DNA from: Fragum whitleyi
Taxonomy: Eukaryota; Mollusca; Bivalvia; Cardiida; Cardiidae
Assembly: GCA_948146395.1 (NCBI GenBank)
Contig: OX411544.1
Location: 35,670,457-35,734,456, forward strand
Reading direction: 5' to 3'
Length of the DNA: 64,000 nt
Both the position numbers and the translations under genes were made by a program. The notes under the pieces were generated by a model. That model was not told the DNA's origin and did not search any database. It saw only the letters and a list, made by a program, of their open reading frames with translations. This document shows, in pieces, positions 24,401 through 30,605 of this stretch. Position 1 is the first letter of the stretch, and each line of letters begins with the position of its first letter.

Positions 24401-24866
24401 GTGCCATTAAGTTTTGCGTTGACTTCTTAATCAACCAATTATCGATAGTGTGTGACTATTGGGTCGCGTGAAAATGGGTACCCGGAGGATACTTTAACCC
24501 ATTCAAAAGAAAAAAATATATAAAAAAAATATTTCAAATATATATGATTATTTTCGGAGAACGAGTTGACCGAGGAAAAGTCGATTGGGGAACGAGTTGA
24601 CCAATTTTGGGGAACGAGTTGACCAGAAACGCCACGAGTTGACTGAGGAACGAGTAGACTGAGGAACGAGTTGACTGTAAGCCGTTTCGATACGGGGACG
24701 CGTGCACTTCAGGACTTAACACACTCAGAATATTGCACCGATCCTATCGATTTAATGACAACTGAAAATCGTTAATTATAGTAGGCCTATTTGAAGTAAA
24801 TATCAAATGAGTGATATTGACCCTTCTGGTGTTTTCGCTGTCTAGTCCAAAATCGTCGTTGTCCAT
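3310..24866 (-). CDS. IFT43: IFT43, intraflagellar transport protein 43 (IFT-A subunit), complete gene of nine coding exons
   Basis: Coding exons on the minus strand: 24866-24822, 16135-16034, 15069-15008, 13789-13751, 7750-7701, 6189-6117, 5453-5378, 4417-4355 and 3432-3310. They total 633 nt, 210 aa plus stop, with every junction in phase and AG..GT borders throughout. Recognition rests on family motifs in order: AKQGRRAQ (exon 2), AGWGED (exon 3), RLRPRSP (exon 5), DIPVIPDL and QEED (exon 6), RVATYRELDNDLL (exon 7), EIDLKLLTKSLS (exon 8) and WEWDRLFTEVTSELL (exon 9). Human IFT43 is about 208 aa with the same order. Known role: small subunit of the IFT-A complex, needed for retrograde transport in cilia; human mutations cause ciliopathies. 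The exon 1 donor (GTCAAT) is the weakest join. A poly(A) signal lies about 120 nt past the stop. Introns are large and repeat-filled. Confidence 0.93.
3458..3906 (+). repeat. pearl-like type I, 3'-truncated
   Basis: Starts with the 5' hairpin AGCCATGAATGGCATGAGTG, then two core units. It breaks off at GAGAAAAGTCAC where the SINE begins. Confidence 0.75.
3907..4076 (-). mobile_element. SINE copy, truncated
   Basis: Core segment (CCTAGCCTCCGGCTGCTATC) and a tRNA-like head ending GCGCTATGATGGTGGC on the plus strand. The 3' half is missing. Directly abuts a pearl-like element. Confidence 0.75.
4234..4292 (-). pseudogene. decayed tandem duplicate of IFT43 exon 8
   Basis: A 59-nt copy of exon 8 with its acceptor AG (TTAAG) and strong donor GTAAGA still present. 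A 4-nt deletion relative to the real 63-nt exon, plus substitutions, breaks the frame; the copy reads into TAA after about ten codons. Flanking intron sequence ('gtagagctaaaa', 'aacagcaggagaaaagtt') is duplicated too, so the duplication unit is about 115-125 bp. Inclusion would truncate IFT43 just before its C-terminal block. Confidence 0.85.
4355..4417 (-). CDS. IFT43: IFT43 exon 8
   Basis: 21 codons, DNEIDLKLLTKSLSTEADLI plus E, in phase 0 at both ends. It matches the family's EIDLKLLTKVL block. A tandem decayed copy lies about 60 bp further downstream in the direction of transcription. Confidence 0.95.
4491..4727. mobile_element. family-A MITE in IFT43 intron
   Basis: Inverted ends TAACCCTTGTCATGCTG and CAGCATGACAAGGGTTA. 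TAA/TTA at the borders fits a 3-bp target site as in PIF/Harbinger-derived MITEs (inference). Confidence 0.8.
5100..5371. mobile_element. family-C MITE next to IFT43 exon 7 donor
   Basis: Starts GTGACCTGTCACGCAAAAAG, ends CAGATGGCCCCTTTTTATGA then GGGTCCCATATA, about 6-8 bp from the exon 7 donor. The interior has the family's GACCTAAGCTGGATC-like and ATTCTAGATTCAGAAAAT-like segments in reverse order. Confidence 0.75.
5378..5453 (-). CDS. IFT43: IFT43 exon 7
   Basis: Encodes (N)VQVNRVATYRELDNDLL followed by KQSAFLTL, the conserved RVxTYRxLDNDL block. The GTGAGT donor is followed within about 8 bp by a family-C miniature element that fills the start of the intron. Confidence 0.95.
5845..5948. 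mobile_element. family-E palindromic MITE
   Basis: AAGGTAGTGGACCCATAGTA ... ACAGGTCCACTACCTTAAAA, nearly a single hairpin. Confidence 0.75.
6117..6189 (-). CDS. IFT43: IFT43 exon 6
   Basis: Encodes (D)IPVIPDLNDQQEEDITQT and VAYAP. DIPVIPDL and QEED are the most diagnostic IFT43 residues in the window. The donor is GTAAGC and the acceptor TTTCAG. Confidence 0.95.
7701..7750 (-). CDS. IFT43: IFT43 exon 5
   Basis: A 50-nt exon encoding ERLRPRSPEKSDDSDN, matching the family's RLRPQS motif and the acidic stretch before DIPVIPDL. The donor is GTAAGT. An apparent longer ORF over this region starts out of frame and is not the gene product. Confidence 0.92.
7836..7910. repeat. 75-bp foldback
   Basis: AAACCTTATGTTGTTGGTAC ... 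GTACCCACAACACAGGGTTT. Related palindromes at 12075-12145 and 28725-28800. Confidence 0.75.
8465..8850. mobile_element. TIR element, non-coding
   Basis: Inner inverted pair TGTATGAGAAAAAATATCTG and TTAGATATTTATTTCATACA; outer GGTGCCTACACTCGG versus CTACAGGTGCCAATGC. No coding potential recognised. Confidence 0.5.
9060..9500 (+). repeat. 'gggccatagctctgtcaaaa' repeat (family R)
   Basis: Contains TAGCTCTGTCAAAAGTCAAT, TGATCACATCTGTAAAGTTT, TATGAAATCCGCCCATTAGT and GGTCAGAAGGACAGACTGAC. A reverse-oriented relative is at 55290-55500. Confidence 0.65.
9703..9900 (+). repeat. family-P repeat with octamer motif
   Basis: TATAATATGACCTACGTCGT, TGAATATTTTTGATATTACA, CTAGTGGAATAACTATGCAA (octamer ATGCAAAT at 9789) and a mutated CRE, TGACATCATAAT. 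Confidence 0.7.
10592..10597 (-). terminator. candidate poly(A) signal for the alternative IFT43 exon
   Basis: An AATAAA on the minus strand about 220 nt past the stop of the 10.8-kb exon. Such hexamers are common by chance in AT-rich introns, so support is modest. Confidence 0.3.
10816..10939 (-). CDS. IFT43: IFT43 alternative terminal (or 120-nt cassette) exon
   Basis: An acceptor (TTGTAG) is followed by a frame compatible with exon 4: DDIFHGLDIDSELDRIKS, then RRPRQQQGWDQSLEELSGGFSE and TGA at 10818-10816. As a terminal exon it would give a truncated IFT43 lacking the conserved C-terminal half; an AATAAA about 220 nt downstream supports that. Alternatively a GTGATC donor at 10819 would make a 120-nt cassette (10939-10820) that keeps the frame into exon 5. 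The sequence allows both; which is used cannot be told here. Acidic, coding-like composition with no internal stop. Confidence 0.6.
10976..11313. mobile_element. family-A MITE, diverged/expanded
   Basis: TTAAACCTTCTCATGCAG and CAGCATGACAAGGGTTTA ends; the AGACTAAGATCAGGCTGCAC core is conserved. Confidence 0.65.
11515..11665. mobile_element. family-C MITE, half copy
   Basis: Begins AATGTGAGCTGTCAAAGAAA then AAGGGACCACCTGGGTAGTG; ends after CATTCTACCTTCCAGTGAAA. Confidence 0.6.
12075..12145. repeat. foldback, same short family
   Basis: CTCATGTTGTTAAAACTCA ... TGAGTTTTAACAACACAGGA around CGTCTCAATGAGACG. Confidence 0.7.
12729..12889. mobile_element. family-E palindromic MITE
   Basis: AAGGTAGTGGTGCCGAAATA ... 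TACAGGTCCACTATCTTC; inner arms AACCAAGGTTTCCTAATGAT/ATCATTAGGAAACCTTGGTT. Confidence 0.8.
12911..13091. repeat. inverted-end repeat
   Basis: CCAGTGTTTATTCTGGGCAG ... GTAGAATAAACACTGATTGG; inner 'ccccactttttt' repeats. Non-coding. Confidence 0.5.
13299..13480 (+). repeat. family-P repeat
   Basis: TATAATATGACCTTCGTTGC ... ACTAGTGGAATAACTATGCA; octamer at 13387 and TTGACGTCATAA. Confidence 0.7.
13751..13789 (-). CDS. IFT43: IFT43 exon 4
   Basis: A 39-nt micro-exon encoding GRNLGEGFEQFE with split codons at both ends (AG|G and GA|T). It has a strong GTAAGT donor. It can join in phase either to exon 5 or to the alternative exon near 10.9 kb. Confidence 0.88.
13820..14010. mobile_element. family-C MITE, half copy
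   Basis: Contains AATCTACCTTCCAGTGAAAG, CGACCTCTGGTTGATCAATG and CCCAGATGGTCCCTTTTTGC. Confidence 0.65.
14111..14193. repeat. 83-bp palindrome
   Basis: TATTGATGGCTCAATGCAAA / ACAGTTGTAACTCCC arms around AATATTATTGATA. Confidence 0.85.
14214..14265 (-). mobile_element. SINE tail fragment
   Basis: Matches the family's GTTTAACGCCGCTTTCAACA segment, degenerate (ATTTAACACCACTTTCAACA). Confidence 0.5.
14407..14612. mobile_element. family-B MITE
   Basis: Starts TTAACCCTTTGCTGTTTAAT; internal hairpin GAAGAAATTGCTTCTGACAA/GCAATTTCTTC; the right end is eroded at GACAGGTC. Confidence 0.75.
14645..14808. mobile_element. family-E palindromic MITE
   Basis: TAAGTAGTGGACCCGTAATA ... TATTACGGTTCTACATCTTTA, same inner palindrome as 12729. 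Confidence 0.8.
15008..15069 (-). CDS. IFT43: IFT43 exon 3
   Basis: Encodes DTGPPKPSRVAGWGEDAPRR plus two bases. The GGWA/AGWG-like tryptophan motif is the conserved landmark of the N-terminal half. The donor is GTACTG. Confidence 0.9.
15283..15522. mobile_element. family-D MITE
   Basis: GAGCCTTTGTGTGACATTTC ... AAATCTCACGCACAGGCTC inverted ends; core GTCAGACTGTGCGGATGCAC. Confidence 0.8.
16034..16135 (-). CDS. IFT43: IFT43 exon 2
   Basis: 34 codons beginning SAKQGRRAQSKQAK and ending KPDTEE. The acceptor is a pyrimidine-rich tract with CAG; the donor is GTATGT. Rich in Ala, Pro and Lys, typical of the variable IFT43 N-terminal half. Confidence 0.9.
16192..16257 (-). other. tRNA-Pro-like fossil
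   Basis: Minus strand reads GTGGTAGAGCACTCGCTTTG, GGATGTAGAGGTCCC, GAGTTCAAATCC, close to eukaryotic tRNA-Pro(TGG) around the anticodon and T-arm. The T-stem has two mismatches and the acceptor stem does not close, so it is probably not functional. Confidence 0.5.
16487..16920 (+). repeat. tandem repeat, ~153-bp units (left part)
   Basis: Units marked by GTACCTACAGAAAGG at 16487, 16639 and 16792. The 'gaccttgaaaaatgaccttg' motif recurs inside. Interrupted by the insertion that follows. Confidence 0.85.
16921..17657. mobile_element. ~740-bp TIR element inside the tandem array
   Basis: Ends GGAGGTGTAAAATT and AATTTTACACCCCT are inverted (13 of 14). Subterminal CTCGTCCTAC-like motifs recur. 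TTGAC on both sides may be the target duplication. A 124-codon frame inside has no recognisable domain. Confidence 0.7.
17658..17790 (+). repeat. tandem repeat, fourth ~153-bp unit
   Basis: Continues the same array (GTACCTACAG at 17688) after the inserted element; subtracting the insert restores the 153-bp spacing. Confidence 0.8.
18060..18187 (+). repeat. left terminal inverted repeat of the 6.6-kb element
   Basis: Six or more spaced copies of (G)GTCAACTCGTTCC(Y)C, one degenerate (GTCAACTCGTGGCG). Same order and spacing as the right end in reverse complement. Confidence 0.85.
19634..19697 (-). other. tRNA-like fossil
   Basis: Minus strand shows an A-box (TGGTCTAGAGG) and B-box (GTTCGATTC) with tRNA spacing. 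Acceptor and anticodon stems do not pair well, so it is a pseudogene or SINE-head remnant, inside the 6.6-kb element. Confidence 0.45.
20228..20325 (-). other. tRNA-like fossil
   Basis: B-box GGTTCGAGGC and an A-box-like TGGCCATAGCC about 60 bp apart on the minus strand. The spacing suggests a Leu/Ser-type long variable arm or decay. Confidence 0.35.
20992..23652 (+). pseudogene. 5'-truncated non-LTR retrotransposon ORF2 (endonuclease + reverse transcriptase), one nonsense codon
   Basis: Open frame from about 20992. It lacks the start of the endonuclease domain but keeps GDFNMPQMDW and LGNSDHD of the EEP fold. The RT domain has NKASGPDEISPRLLKEL, PVYKKG, NYRPISLT, QHGFRSKHSCESQL, SGVPQGSVLGP and the catalytic LFADDTIVYL. 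A TAA at 22621-22623 interrupts DFS*AFDKVDH, where a lysine is usual; the frame is otherwise intact to 23652. Style resembles CR1/Crack-type elements (inference). The 3' end carries a short gtagaa microsatellite near 23826-23852. No target duplication was seen. It lies inside the 6.6-kb TIR element. Confidence 0.9.
24553..24677 (-). repeat. right terminal inverted repeat of the 6.6-kb element
   Basis: Reverse complement of the left end with a few substitutions (e.g. GTCTACTCG for GTCAACTCG), including the unique GTGGCGTTTCTGG segment, which excludes independent tandem growth. Confidence 0.85.
24822..24866 (-). CDS. IFT43: IFT43 exon 1 (start codon)
   Basis: Encodes MDNDDFGLDSENTRR. The acidic start followed by SAKQGRRAQ in exon 2 matches the human N-terminal pattern (acidic run, then AKMGRRAQ). 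Phase 0 at its end fits exon 2. The donor is GTCAAT, a weak +3 to +6 match. An 8-codon upstream ORF (24895-24869) ends two bases before this ATG. Confidence 0.75.
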
Positions 24867-24868
24867 GA

Positions 24869-24895
24869 TCAAAAGTTGTTTACATCGGAATCCAT
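24869..24895 (-). promoter_or_regulatory. upstream ORF in IFT43 5' leader
   Basis: An ATG followed by seven sense codons (MDSDVNNF) and TGA, ending two bases before the IFT43 start. If transcribed, it could modulate translation by re-initiation. The transcription start is unknown, so its presence in the mRNA is inferred. Confidence 0.4.
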
Positions 24896-25052
24896 GCAAG
24901 GGAAATAACTTACTATCATAGTAAAGTGTTGATCAGTTTGTGCTATGCCTGAGACTCTGTGCATATTCCGTAAGTGTTCGGAAAATTTCCGAGTTTAATT
25001 GCATTAACCGTTAGTAATTTATTAATAAATACATAATTTAACCAGCGAATGA

Positions 25053-25130
25053 AAGCAAGAAGTGATGTCTCAGTCGGTAAAGGTGCACGTTCACAATCAT
25101 TCATCTATAAGTTCAAATCACCGACGCGCC
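25053..25130 (+). other. tRNA-like sequence followed by T-run
   Basis: A-box-like TGTCTCAGTCGG, B-box AGTTCAAATCA, then eight Ts that could terminate RNA polymerase III. The cloverleaf is poor. Lies just upstream of IFT43, outside the gene. Confidence 0.35.
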
Positions 25131-25811
25131 TTTTTTTTCATACTTTTTCCGCCCCCCTTCAAAGCTCACGCAAAGGGAATATTATTTTTTTTTCTTTTTG
25201 ATATCAGTAAATGACCGCATTCAGCTTAATCATTTTGCGACATTTCGGGTGCAAAGAAGCCTTTATCATTGTATAAAAGTGCATTATTCACTGAACTTAT
25301 ATATCTTAAGTCACGATGAATATATGTTTTAGAACACGGCATTTTTCGAGAAAAGGACACAATTTTCCTGCTAAACCTTGTTTCGAGCCTGTCCCCAAAA
25401 CCACGAGGAAGAATAAAAATACTAGCAAAGTTACCATATAGGTACCCGAGATCACTAGAGCTCCATTTGTAGTTGTTGTTTTAATAATAATATTATTATT
25501 TTGGTAGTATAAGTAGAAGTTAGAAGTTGTATTTTTGTTTGTGTGTGTGCTGGAAAGAGCTGAAGAGACTAGTAGTTTACATTCACACAGGAATAGGTTA
25601 TTACATTTTTTTTCGAATGAATTTGATAAAGCGTTAAGTAGGATAAAATGATAACTTAATTAGAAAATAAATCTAAAATTGAAAAAAAAAATGTCTTCTT
25701 AGTTTTAACTGGCAAAAAAGTAAATAACGCCAATCCCGCCGGTGAAAATAGTCAAAAGTGATTGCAAGGCAGACAAAATATAGAACATTCGAGTAAGAAA
25801 AATATTATATC

Positions 25812-25877
25812 TATTACTCGTTTTGAACTCGTGGTCTCGTGATCCAGGGGCAGGTGTCTTAACCTCTACACTACCGG
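25812..25877 (-). other. tRNA-like fossil
   Basis: Minus strand has TAGTGTAGAGGTTAAGAC and a B-box-like GAGTTCAAAAC; decayed stems. Confidence 0.35.
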
Positions 25878-26501
25878 TTTAATGAGTGTATAAGCCCCCA
25901 GAAAACAGTTAATTCATAAAACAAATTAGCGGAAATCGTCGACTATCGGTGTTTTCCGATTTCACTCACGGAAAATAAACAGAGTCTCAGGCGAAATTAG
26001 CCAAGGAATAACACTTGCGATTGTTTCAAAATTCTTGTTTTTTTCATATGGTTTATTACATGAAACAATCGCATATGGTCTGAAACTTAAATTATATATT
26101 CGTAATATTAACGTGCATTGAATTACGAAATAATTCATTGACAGTACCAAATTTAACCAAACTAATTTGGTAAAATTTGGTAATCATTGAATAATTTGGT
26201 AATTCCGCGGACCGACTTTAACTAAGGCTGAATTTGTCGCCGGAGGAATCACTTTCATCGGTGGAATATGTTAATTACGAGATCTAAACTTATACTGAAC
26301 CACAAAAGAAACGTCGCATTAGGCCAATTTTATTTTCATTATTTTTTTTGTAAAAAAAGCTAATTTTTGAAATTCAATGCACAGTTTTCCAAATTGACGT
26401 ATATCACCACTTATAGCAATAGTCGAGATAAAGGCGGTAAGTTCGCACGGATACGGCGAAATCAAACTCAAACTCACTGGTTGGCGATATGGTCTCTGAA
26501 T

Positions 26502-26600
26502 CATAGGGGTCCGAAATAACCCCCCACCACCATATAGACTAATAATATAATATTATATTATTAGTCTATATGGTGGTGGGGGTTATTTCAGACCCCTATG
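26502..26600. repeat. 99-bp near-perfect palindrome
   Basis: Two ~49-bp arms starting CATAGGGGTC with one substitution and one indel, no loop, centre AATATAATATTATATT. Single copy in the window, upstream of IFT43. Confidence 0.9.
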
Positions 26601-26753
26601 CTCTGAATGGGTGCGTATGTGTAATAAAAGGATTTGAATAGTTTTTGAGGCATTGCTGGAGACTAATTCCAAGGAAATTGACGAACAACCAAAGTTTCTT
26701 GGAACTTCGCGTGTTCAATTCCATATATACATATACGAGCTGTCACAGGTCAT

Positions 26754-26981
26754 TTAACCCTTTGCTGTTTAATCCCTGCTTTTTTCGTGCCTGTGATGTT
26801 ATGTTTGAGAAAACATTGTGAAAAAAGAAAAAATTGCTTCTGACAAGCAATTTCTTCTTTTTCCACACTATTTTCTACCCTACTGAATGGTTATTTTTCA
26901 AATTAAACCCATTTTTAATTTTTGTCTGCAAAACCTTTGAAATTGGACAGGTCCAAAATTTTGTAAAACAGGAAAGGGTAA
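26754..26981. mobile_element. family-B MITE, full length
   Basis: TTAACCCTTTGCTGTTTAAT ... AAACAGGAAAGGGTAAA, with the same internal hairpin. Near-identical to the copies at 14407 and 41641. Confidence 0.85.
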
Positions 26982-26999
26982 AGGGTCACAGTCTAAGGT

Positions 27000-27640
27000 T
27001 ATTAGTGAATAACTGATATCTGTCACAAAAAGCATGTTTGATTCCAGTACAAGAAATCTTCAGATTCATTTTCCGTTGATTTGGAAAGAAATCGCGGAGG
27101 CTTTCATGTTTACGATAATTGACACCAATAATCAATATATTTTCTGGCTGTCATAAAACCAGTACCTTCTCACGAAAATACGGCACATTTGATTTTTGCA
27201 AAATTCAAATGACAGATTCCTCCCTTTCAGAACGATAAGAGAGTGCAAACACAAGCTCAATCCATCTAAACAGTCAAGCAAAATTTTGACCAAAGAGGGT
27301 TTTTTTTTAAAAAAAAAAACAAACAAAAAACTTAGAGTTCATTTCAATTTGTTAGCACAAAAGAACATCGAATTTTTCTTAGTTTTCACTATTTTCTTCA
27401 AGTCTAAAGAATGCGATGTTTCTTTTGTGGTTCAGCATGTAAAGAATTTGCCGGGGTATATGATTAAATACATTTACCGAGGTACCATATTTCAAGCCTT
27501 GACAGGGGCGTTTAAAAACTCTAAACGTTCCGGGATCGAGCGAAGTTGTGCATACGAGGCCCATTTCGGGTCGAGGCTCACCCGGACAAGGATACGGGTT
27601 AGAACTGATAAAAGAATAGTTGCACTAGCTTTTTTGTAGG
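27000..27640. other. no gene recognised
   Basis: A long plus-strand frame exists but contains homopolymers and no domain; treated as chance. Confidence 0.4.
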
Positions 27641-27649
27641 TTCACTCAC

Positions 27650-27864
27650 GAATGAAGAGCTATGTCCATAATTCCAGGATAAAACTCCGAATCATTTTGG
27701 GGGACCGTGTAAGCCGCAAGGCACTGCTGACCGGTATGCATCATCAGTGACCCGACTCCGAAATACGCTAGGTTATTGCTAAGGCCGATAGGCTCTGGGA
27801 CGAATCTAGGATTTCTATACGGAGGTTTGATATATTGATACAGAATTTGAGTAATTAGTCTCAT
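27650..27864 (-). CDS. candidate first coding exon of an unrecognised gene
   Basis: A 71-codon open frame starting MRLITQILYQYIKPPYRNPR, with VPEPIGLSNNLAYFGVGSL and ending GIMDIALH. It is cut by a strong donor (GTGAGT) one codon before the frame's stop. Composition looks coding-like, with a possible membrane-associated stretch. I found no convincing partner exon, so it may be chance or a relic. Confidence 0.3.
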
Positions 27865-27924
27865 AATATCCTTATCTATATAGATAGAGATAGTTTAGGA
27901 CTGAGTACTCAATTCTTTACATCA

Positions 27925-28156
27925 GGGCCCGAGGTTATCAAACTTTTCTCATGCTTAACTGAGAATTTTCTCAAATTTTAAATCTAAATAAATGTATGGA
28001 AATAAAAGCTAATATTAATAATAAAAACTTGTTAATATCATCTTTTATGTAAATATATTAAAATGAGTATTAAAACAGAATTACGTCTTAAATCTCAAAT
28101 TTAAATTTGAGCAAATTTTGAATTGAGAATGAGAAAAGTTTTATAATCTCGGACCC
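27925..28156. mobile_element. family-O MITE, uninterrupted
   Basis: Palindromic ends GGGCCCGAGGTTATCAAACT and TTTTATAATCTCGGACCC, AT-rich interior. Serves as the empty site for the copy at 44065-44692. Confidence 0.75.
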
Positions 28157-28354
28157 ATTTATCTTATATTGATAGATTTTAAATTTCCTGAGGTTCGATC
28201 ACTACAGGTTCGTTTTATTGTGCAAAAAATATCTCAATAAGAAAATGAGGAAATTATGATACAGAGGGGGTTCGTTTCCCCGCCAACCCATCTTTATCCG
28301 CTATTGAGGCTATGACGGAATCGTGAGTTGAATGCTGACATCTTTGGCTGTCAT

Positions 28355-28445
28355 ATGAGTCAGAAATACAAGGAATCTATTGTTAGGAGCTCTAGCCGCC
28401 GCGATATAACTGAAGGATTATTGAAAGCGGTGGAAAACCCATTCA
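28355..28445 (+). mobile_element. SINE tail fragment
   Basis: Matches the 3' part of the family: AGAAATACAAGGAATCTATT, CTAGCCGCCGCGATATAACT, TTGAAAGCGGTGGAAAAC. Confidence 0.65.
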
Positions 28446-28724
28446 AATTGATAAATAGCTATCTTTCCTGTACGATTTTTAGTAAATCGAAACTCGGGAC
28501 TCACTTGGGTAAAACAATTAACTGCCGGTCAGTAAAATAAGAAACAAGCATTTTCTCCTCTTACAACGATGTTTTCCACATCTAAAACACGTCAATTTAT
28601 GGTTGCTTTGATTTCTACTTATTACCATTCACGATAAAACAGTTTCAAAATAATTATTTAAATGAGAGGTATCTTTAAGGGATGGAGGGGGTGTAAAGCA
28701 AGTCTAAAATCTTTATTTCTCAAT

Positions 28725-28800
28725 GAAATCCTTTGTTGTGGTACTCATTTAAATCGTCTAGACAAGACGATCTAAATGAGTACCAACAGCATAGGGTTTG
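28725..28800. repeat. foldback, same short family
   Basis: CCTTTGTTGTGGTACTCATT ... AATGAGTACCAACAGCATAG around CGTCTAGACAAGACG. Confidence 0.7.
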
Positions 28801-28966
28801 TGCTATGAACATGGGAAAACCTTGATCGAAATCCAAAATATTCCCTCTATCTTCAACTCTGATATAAATATGGCCTCTTTCAACTGTTTTAGTTACCTCT
28901 CGTGCACCTTCCCATGGCTACCTGTCATCTCTCAAACTAGTACAACCCTACATTTCATCCGATCCA

Positions 28967-29158
28967 TGGGCCAACTTATTTCTGACCCCGGGCGGGTATT
29001 GTTGCCCCCAATCAGGGTATTTCTCAGACAGCGGGCTACTAGCTCTAGACTGGTCCAAATATCGACTATTAGAATAGCCTAGAAAAGGCTATTCTGATAT
29101 TTGATAGTGAGACCAGTCTACGCCCGACCCGAAAACGGGCCAGTATTAAGTTGGCCCC
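28967..29158. mobile_element. family-K palindromic MITE
   Basis: TGGGCCAACTTATTTCTGAC ... CAGTATTAAGTTGGCCCC; inner palindrome AGAATAGCCTAGAAAAGGCT. Confidence 0.85.
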
Positions 29159-29159
29159 A

Positions 29160-29840
29160 TAACATGTCTATCCCACTTAAACGTACTTACTACTTATCAA
29201 TCGCCCTTTTGTGGGGCACAAACGATGCCTGCCATCATACTTTTGCCAATTGTCAGATTACAGATAACAAGATTACAGATGCCAAGCAACGGAATCACGA
29301 CCTCAGGACTGAGAACCAAATGCGTTACCCGACTAAGCTAACCCGACTCGGTTTCAGTTTTATGGTAACAGAGACGATAAAATAAGACAGAAATACAAAT
29401 CAGCGATAAGTTTACCCGTATTTATTTTTAAATTTCAACATCAACAATTTTTTTAAAACATGGAACTTATTTTTTTAAATAACAAATCAACATAAAATGA
29501 TGTTCAAATGCATGATTATTATGCCAGAATAACCTGTAAGTGGGACAAAAATAATAAATTAGTGTTCAAGTTTTTTTATTCGTTGATATTAGTTTTGAGG
29601 TTATATCGTCTCAGGCCTACAAAAACATCGCATGTTGAGCTTAAGCTTTCCAAGCTAGCGTTCCAATGCTTTTGGCAACCCAGAGACAAAAACGATTTTT
29701 TTTTCACAACCAAAACCTCGTAACTGCAACTTTAAACAAGCAGGGGTGTTGCGGATTTCCTAGCGCCCTAATAATTAGTAGCCTATCTTCTTCTATTTAA
29801 GCTTTCGTTTCCAAATAGAATTATACCAAGACAATTTATC
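29160..29840. other. no gene recognised
   Basis: Sequence without a family match, apart from weak family-G resemblance around 29607-29650. Confidence 0.4.
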
Positions 29841-29972
29841 AGCCTTTTGTTCAGGATGACAAAACGGAACGAACTGTTTGCAAATTATACCCGCTTTACA
29901 CGCTATTGCTCGTGCAAAGCCGGGTAAAATTGCAGACAGTTTGTACCGTTTTGTCACCCTGAATGCAGGACT
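29841..29972. mobile_element. family-H palindromic MITE
   Basis: TTCAGGATGACAAAACGG ... CCGTTTTGTCACCCTGAATG around the TATACCCGCTTTACACG palindrome. Confidence 0.75.
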
Positions 29973-30119
29973 GGTGAAGCGATTTGAGGAAATAAGAAAT
30001 TACTTTTTGATGTGTTACGTTCCAGTGACTAATACCAAAACAAATGTGGTCACAAAATAAAAGAATAACCTCAAACATTATTCCCATTTTCAACATTATA
30101 GATATACAAATTCAATTCA

Positions 30120-30175
30120 GTGATCTAAGGTCAATTTTCTCTATACATGTATAGAGAAAATGACCTTTGGTCACT
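30120..30175. repeat. short palindrome
   Basis: CTAAGGTCAATTTTCTCTAT and its complement around ACATGT. Confidence 0.75.
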
Positions 30176-30229
30176 CATTCAAAATTTTCATCTATATCGT
30201 TAAATGATTATGATAAACGAGGTAAGTCT

Positions 30230-30440
30230 GTGTGTAGCATTTCATACAATTCCACATGTGCACAAAGCAAATCTCTTTGTCATCCTACGCTTCTGCAAAG
30301 TCTGACCAGGGTCTTCAGCTAGCTAACCCCTAATCTGACGGCAGGCGATTGTTCAATTTCTGCTGTGTGGTGGTCTAGACCGCCCAATGTTTATTTCTCG
30401 CGCACATGTGAAATTGTTAGAAATGTCATGCACATTCCAA
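30230..30440. mobile_element. family-D MITE, diverged
   Basis: Left CATACAATTCCACATGTGCA, core AAAGTCTGACCAGGGTCTTC, right CACATGTGAAATTGTTAGAA. Confidence 0.6.
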
Positions 30441-30605
30441 ATGGCGTGATTCGTTTCTAACTAAAATAACAATACAATTGATAGCACAATGCTACTTGAA
30501 AAAGAAGAAGAAAAGTCATTTGTTGGCAACCTTTGCACCGTTTCTGTCTTATCTATTGCCTATTTTAAAACGAGTTGATCAACTCGAGTTTATCGCATTT
30601 CTTAA

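Larger units (their letters stand above)
18054..24682. mobile_element. 6.6-kb element with long repeat-built terminal inverted repeats and a 9-bp target duplication
   Basis: Inverted ~125-bp ends (18060-18187 and 24553-24677), each built from several copies of GTCAACTCGTTCC. Flanked by CGTTTCGAT at 18045-18053 and 24683-24691. No transposase ORF is visible; the only coding content is the nested retrotransposon. A 9-bp duplication fits Mutator-like elements, but the family is not proven. It lies in IFT43 intron 1, about 130 bp from the exon 1 donor. Confidence 0.75.
24900..26500. other. region upstream of IFT43: no gene recognised
   Basis: AT-rich. Contains two tRNA-like fossils (25053; 25812). 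A 43-codon minus-strand frame near 25436-25310 begins like a signal peptide (MVTLLVFLFFLVVLGTG), but there is no splice or homology support. Confidence 0.5.

Noticed and set aside
25310..25436. 43-codon secreted-peptide-like frame (MVTLLVFLFFLVVLGTG)
   Set aside because: Only hydrophobic-start resemblance; no splice, promoter or homology support, and such frames arise by chance in AT-rich DNA.
27196..27639. 147-codon plus-strand frame
   Set aside because: Contains homopolymer runs and no recognisable domain; likely chance in low-complexity DNA.
28798..29385. two ~94-codon plus-strand frames
   Set aside because: They run through the family-K MITE and have no domain.
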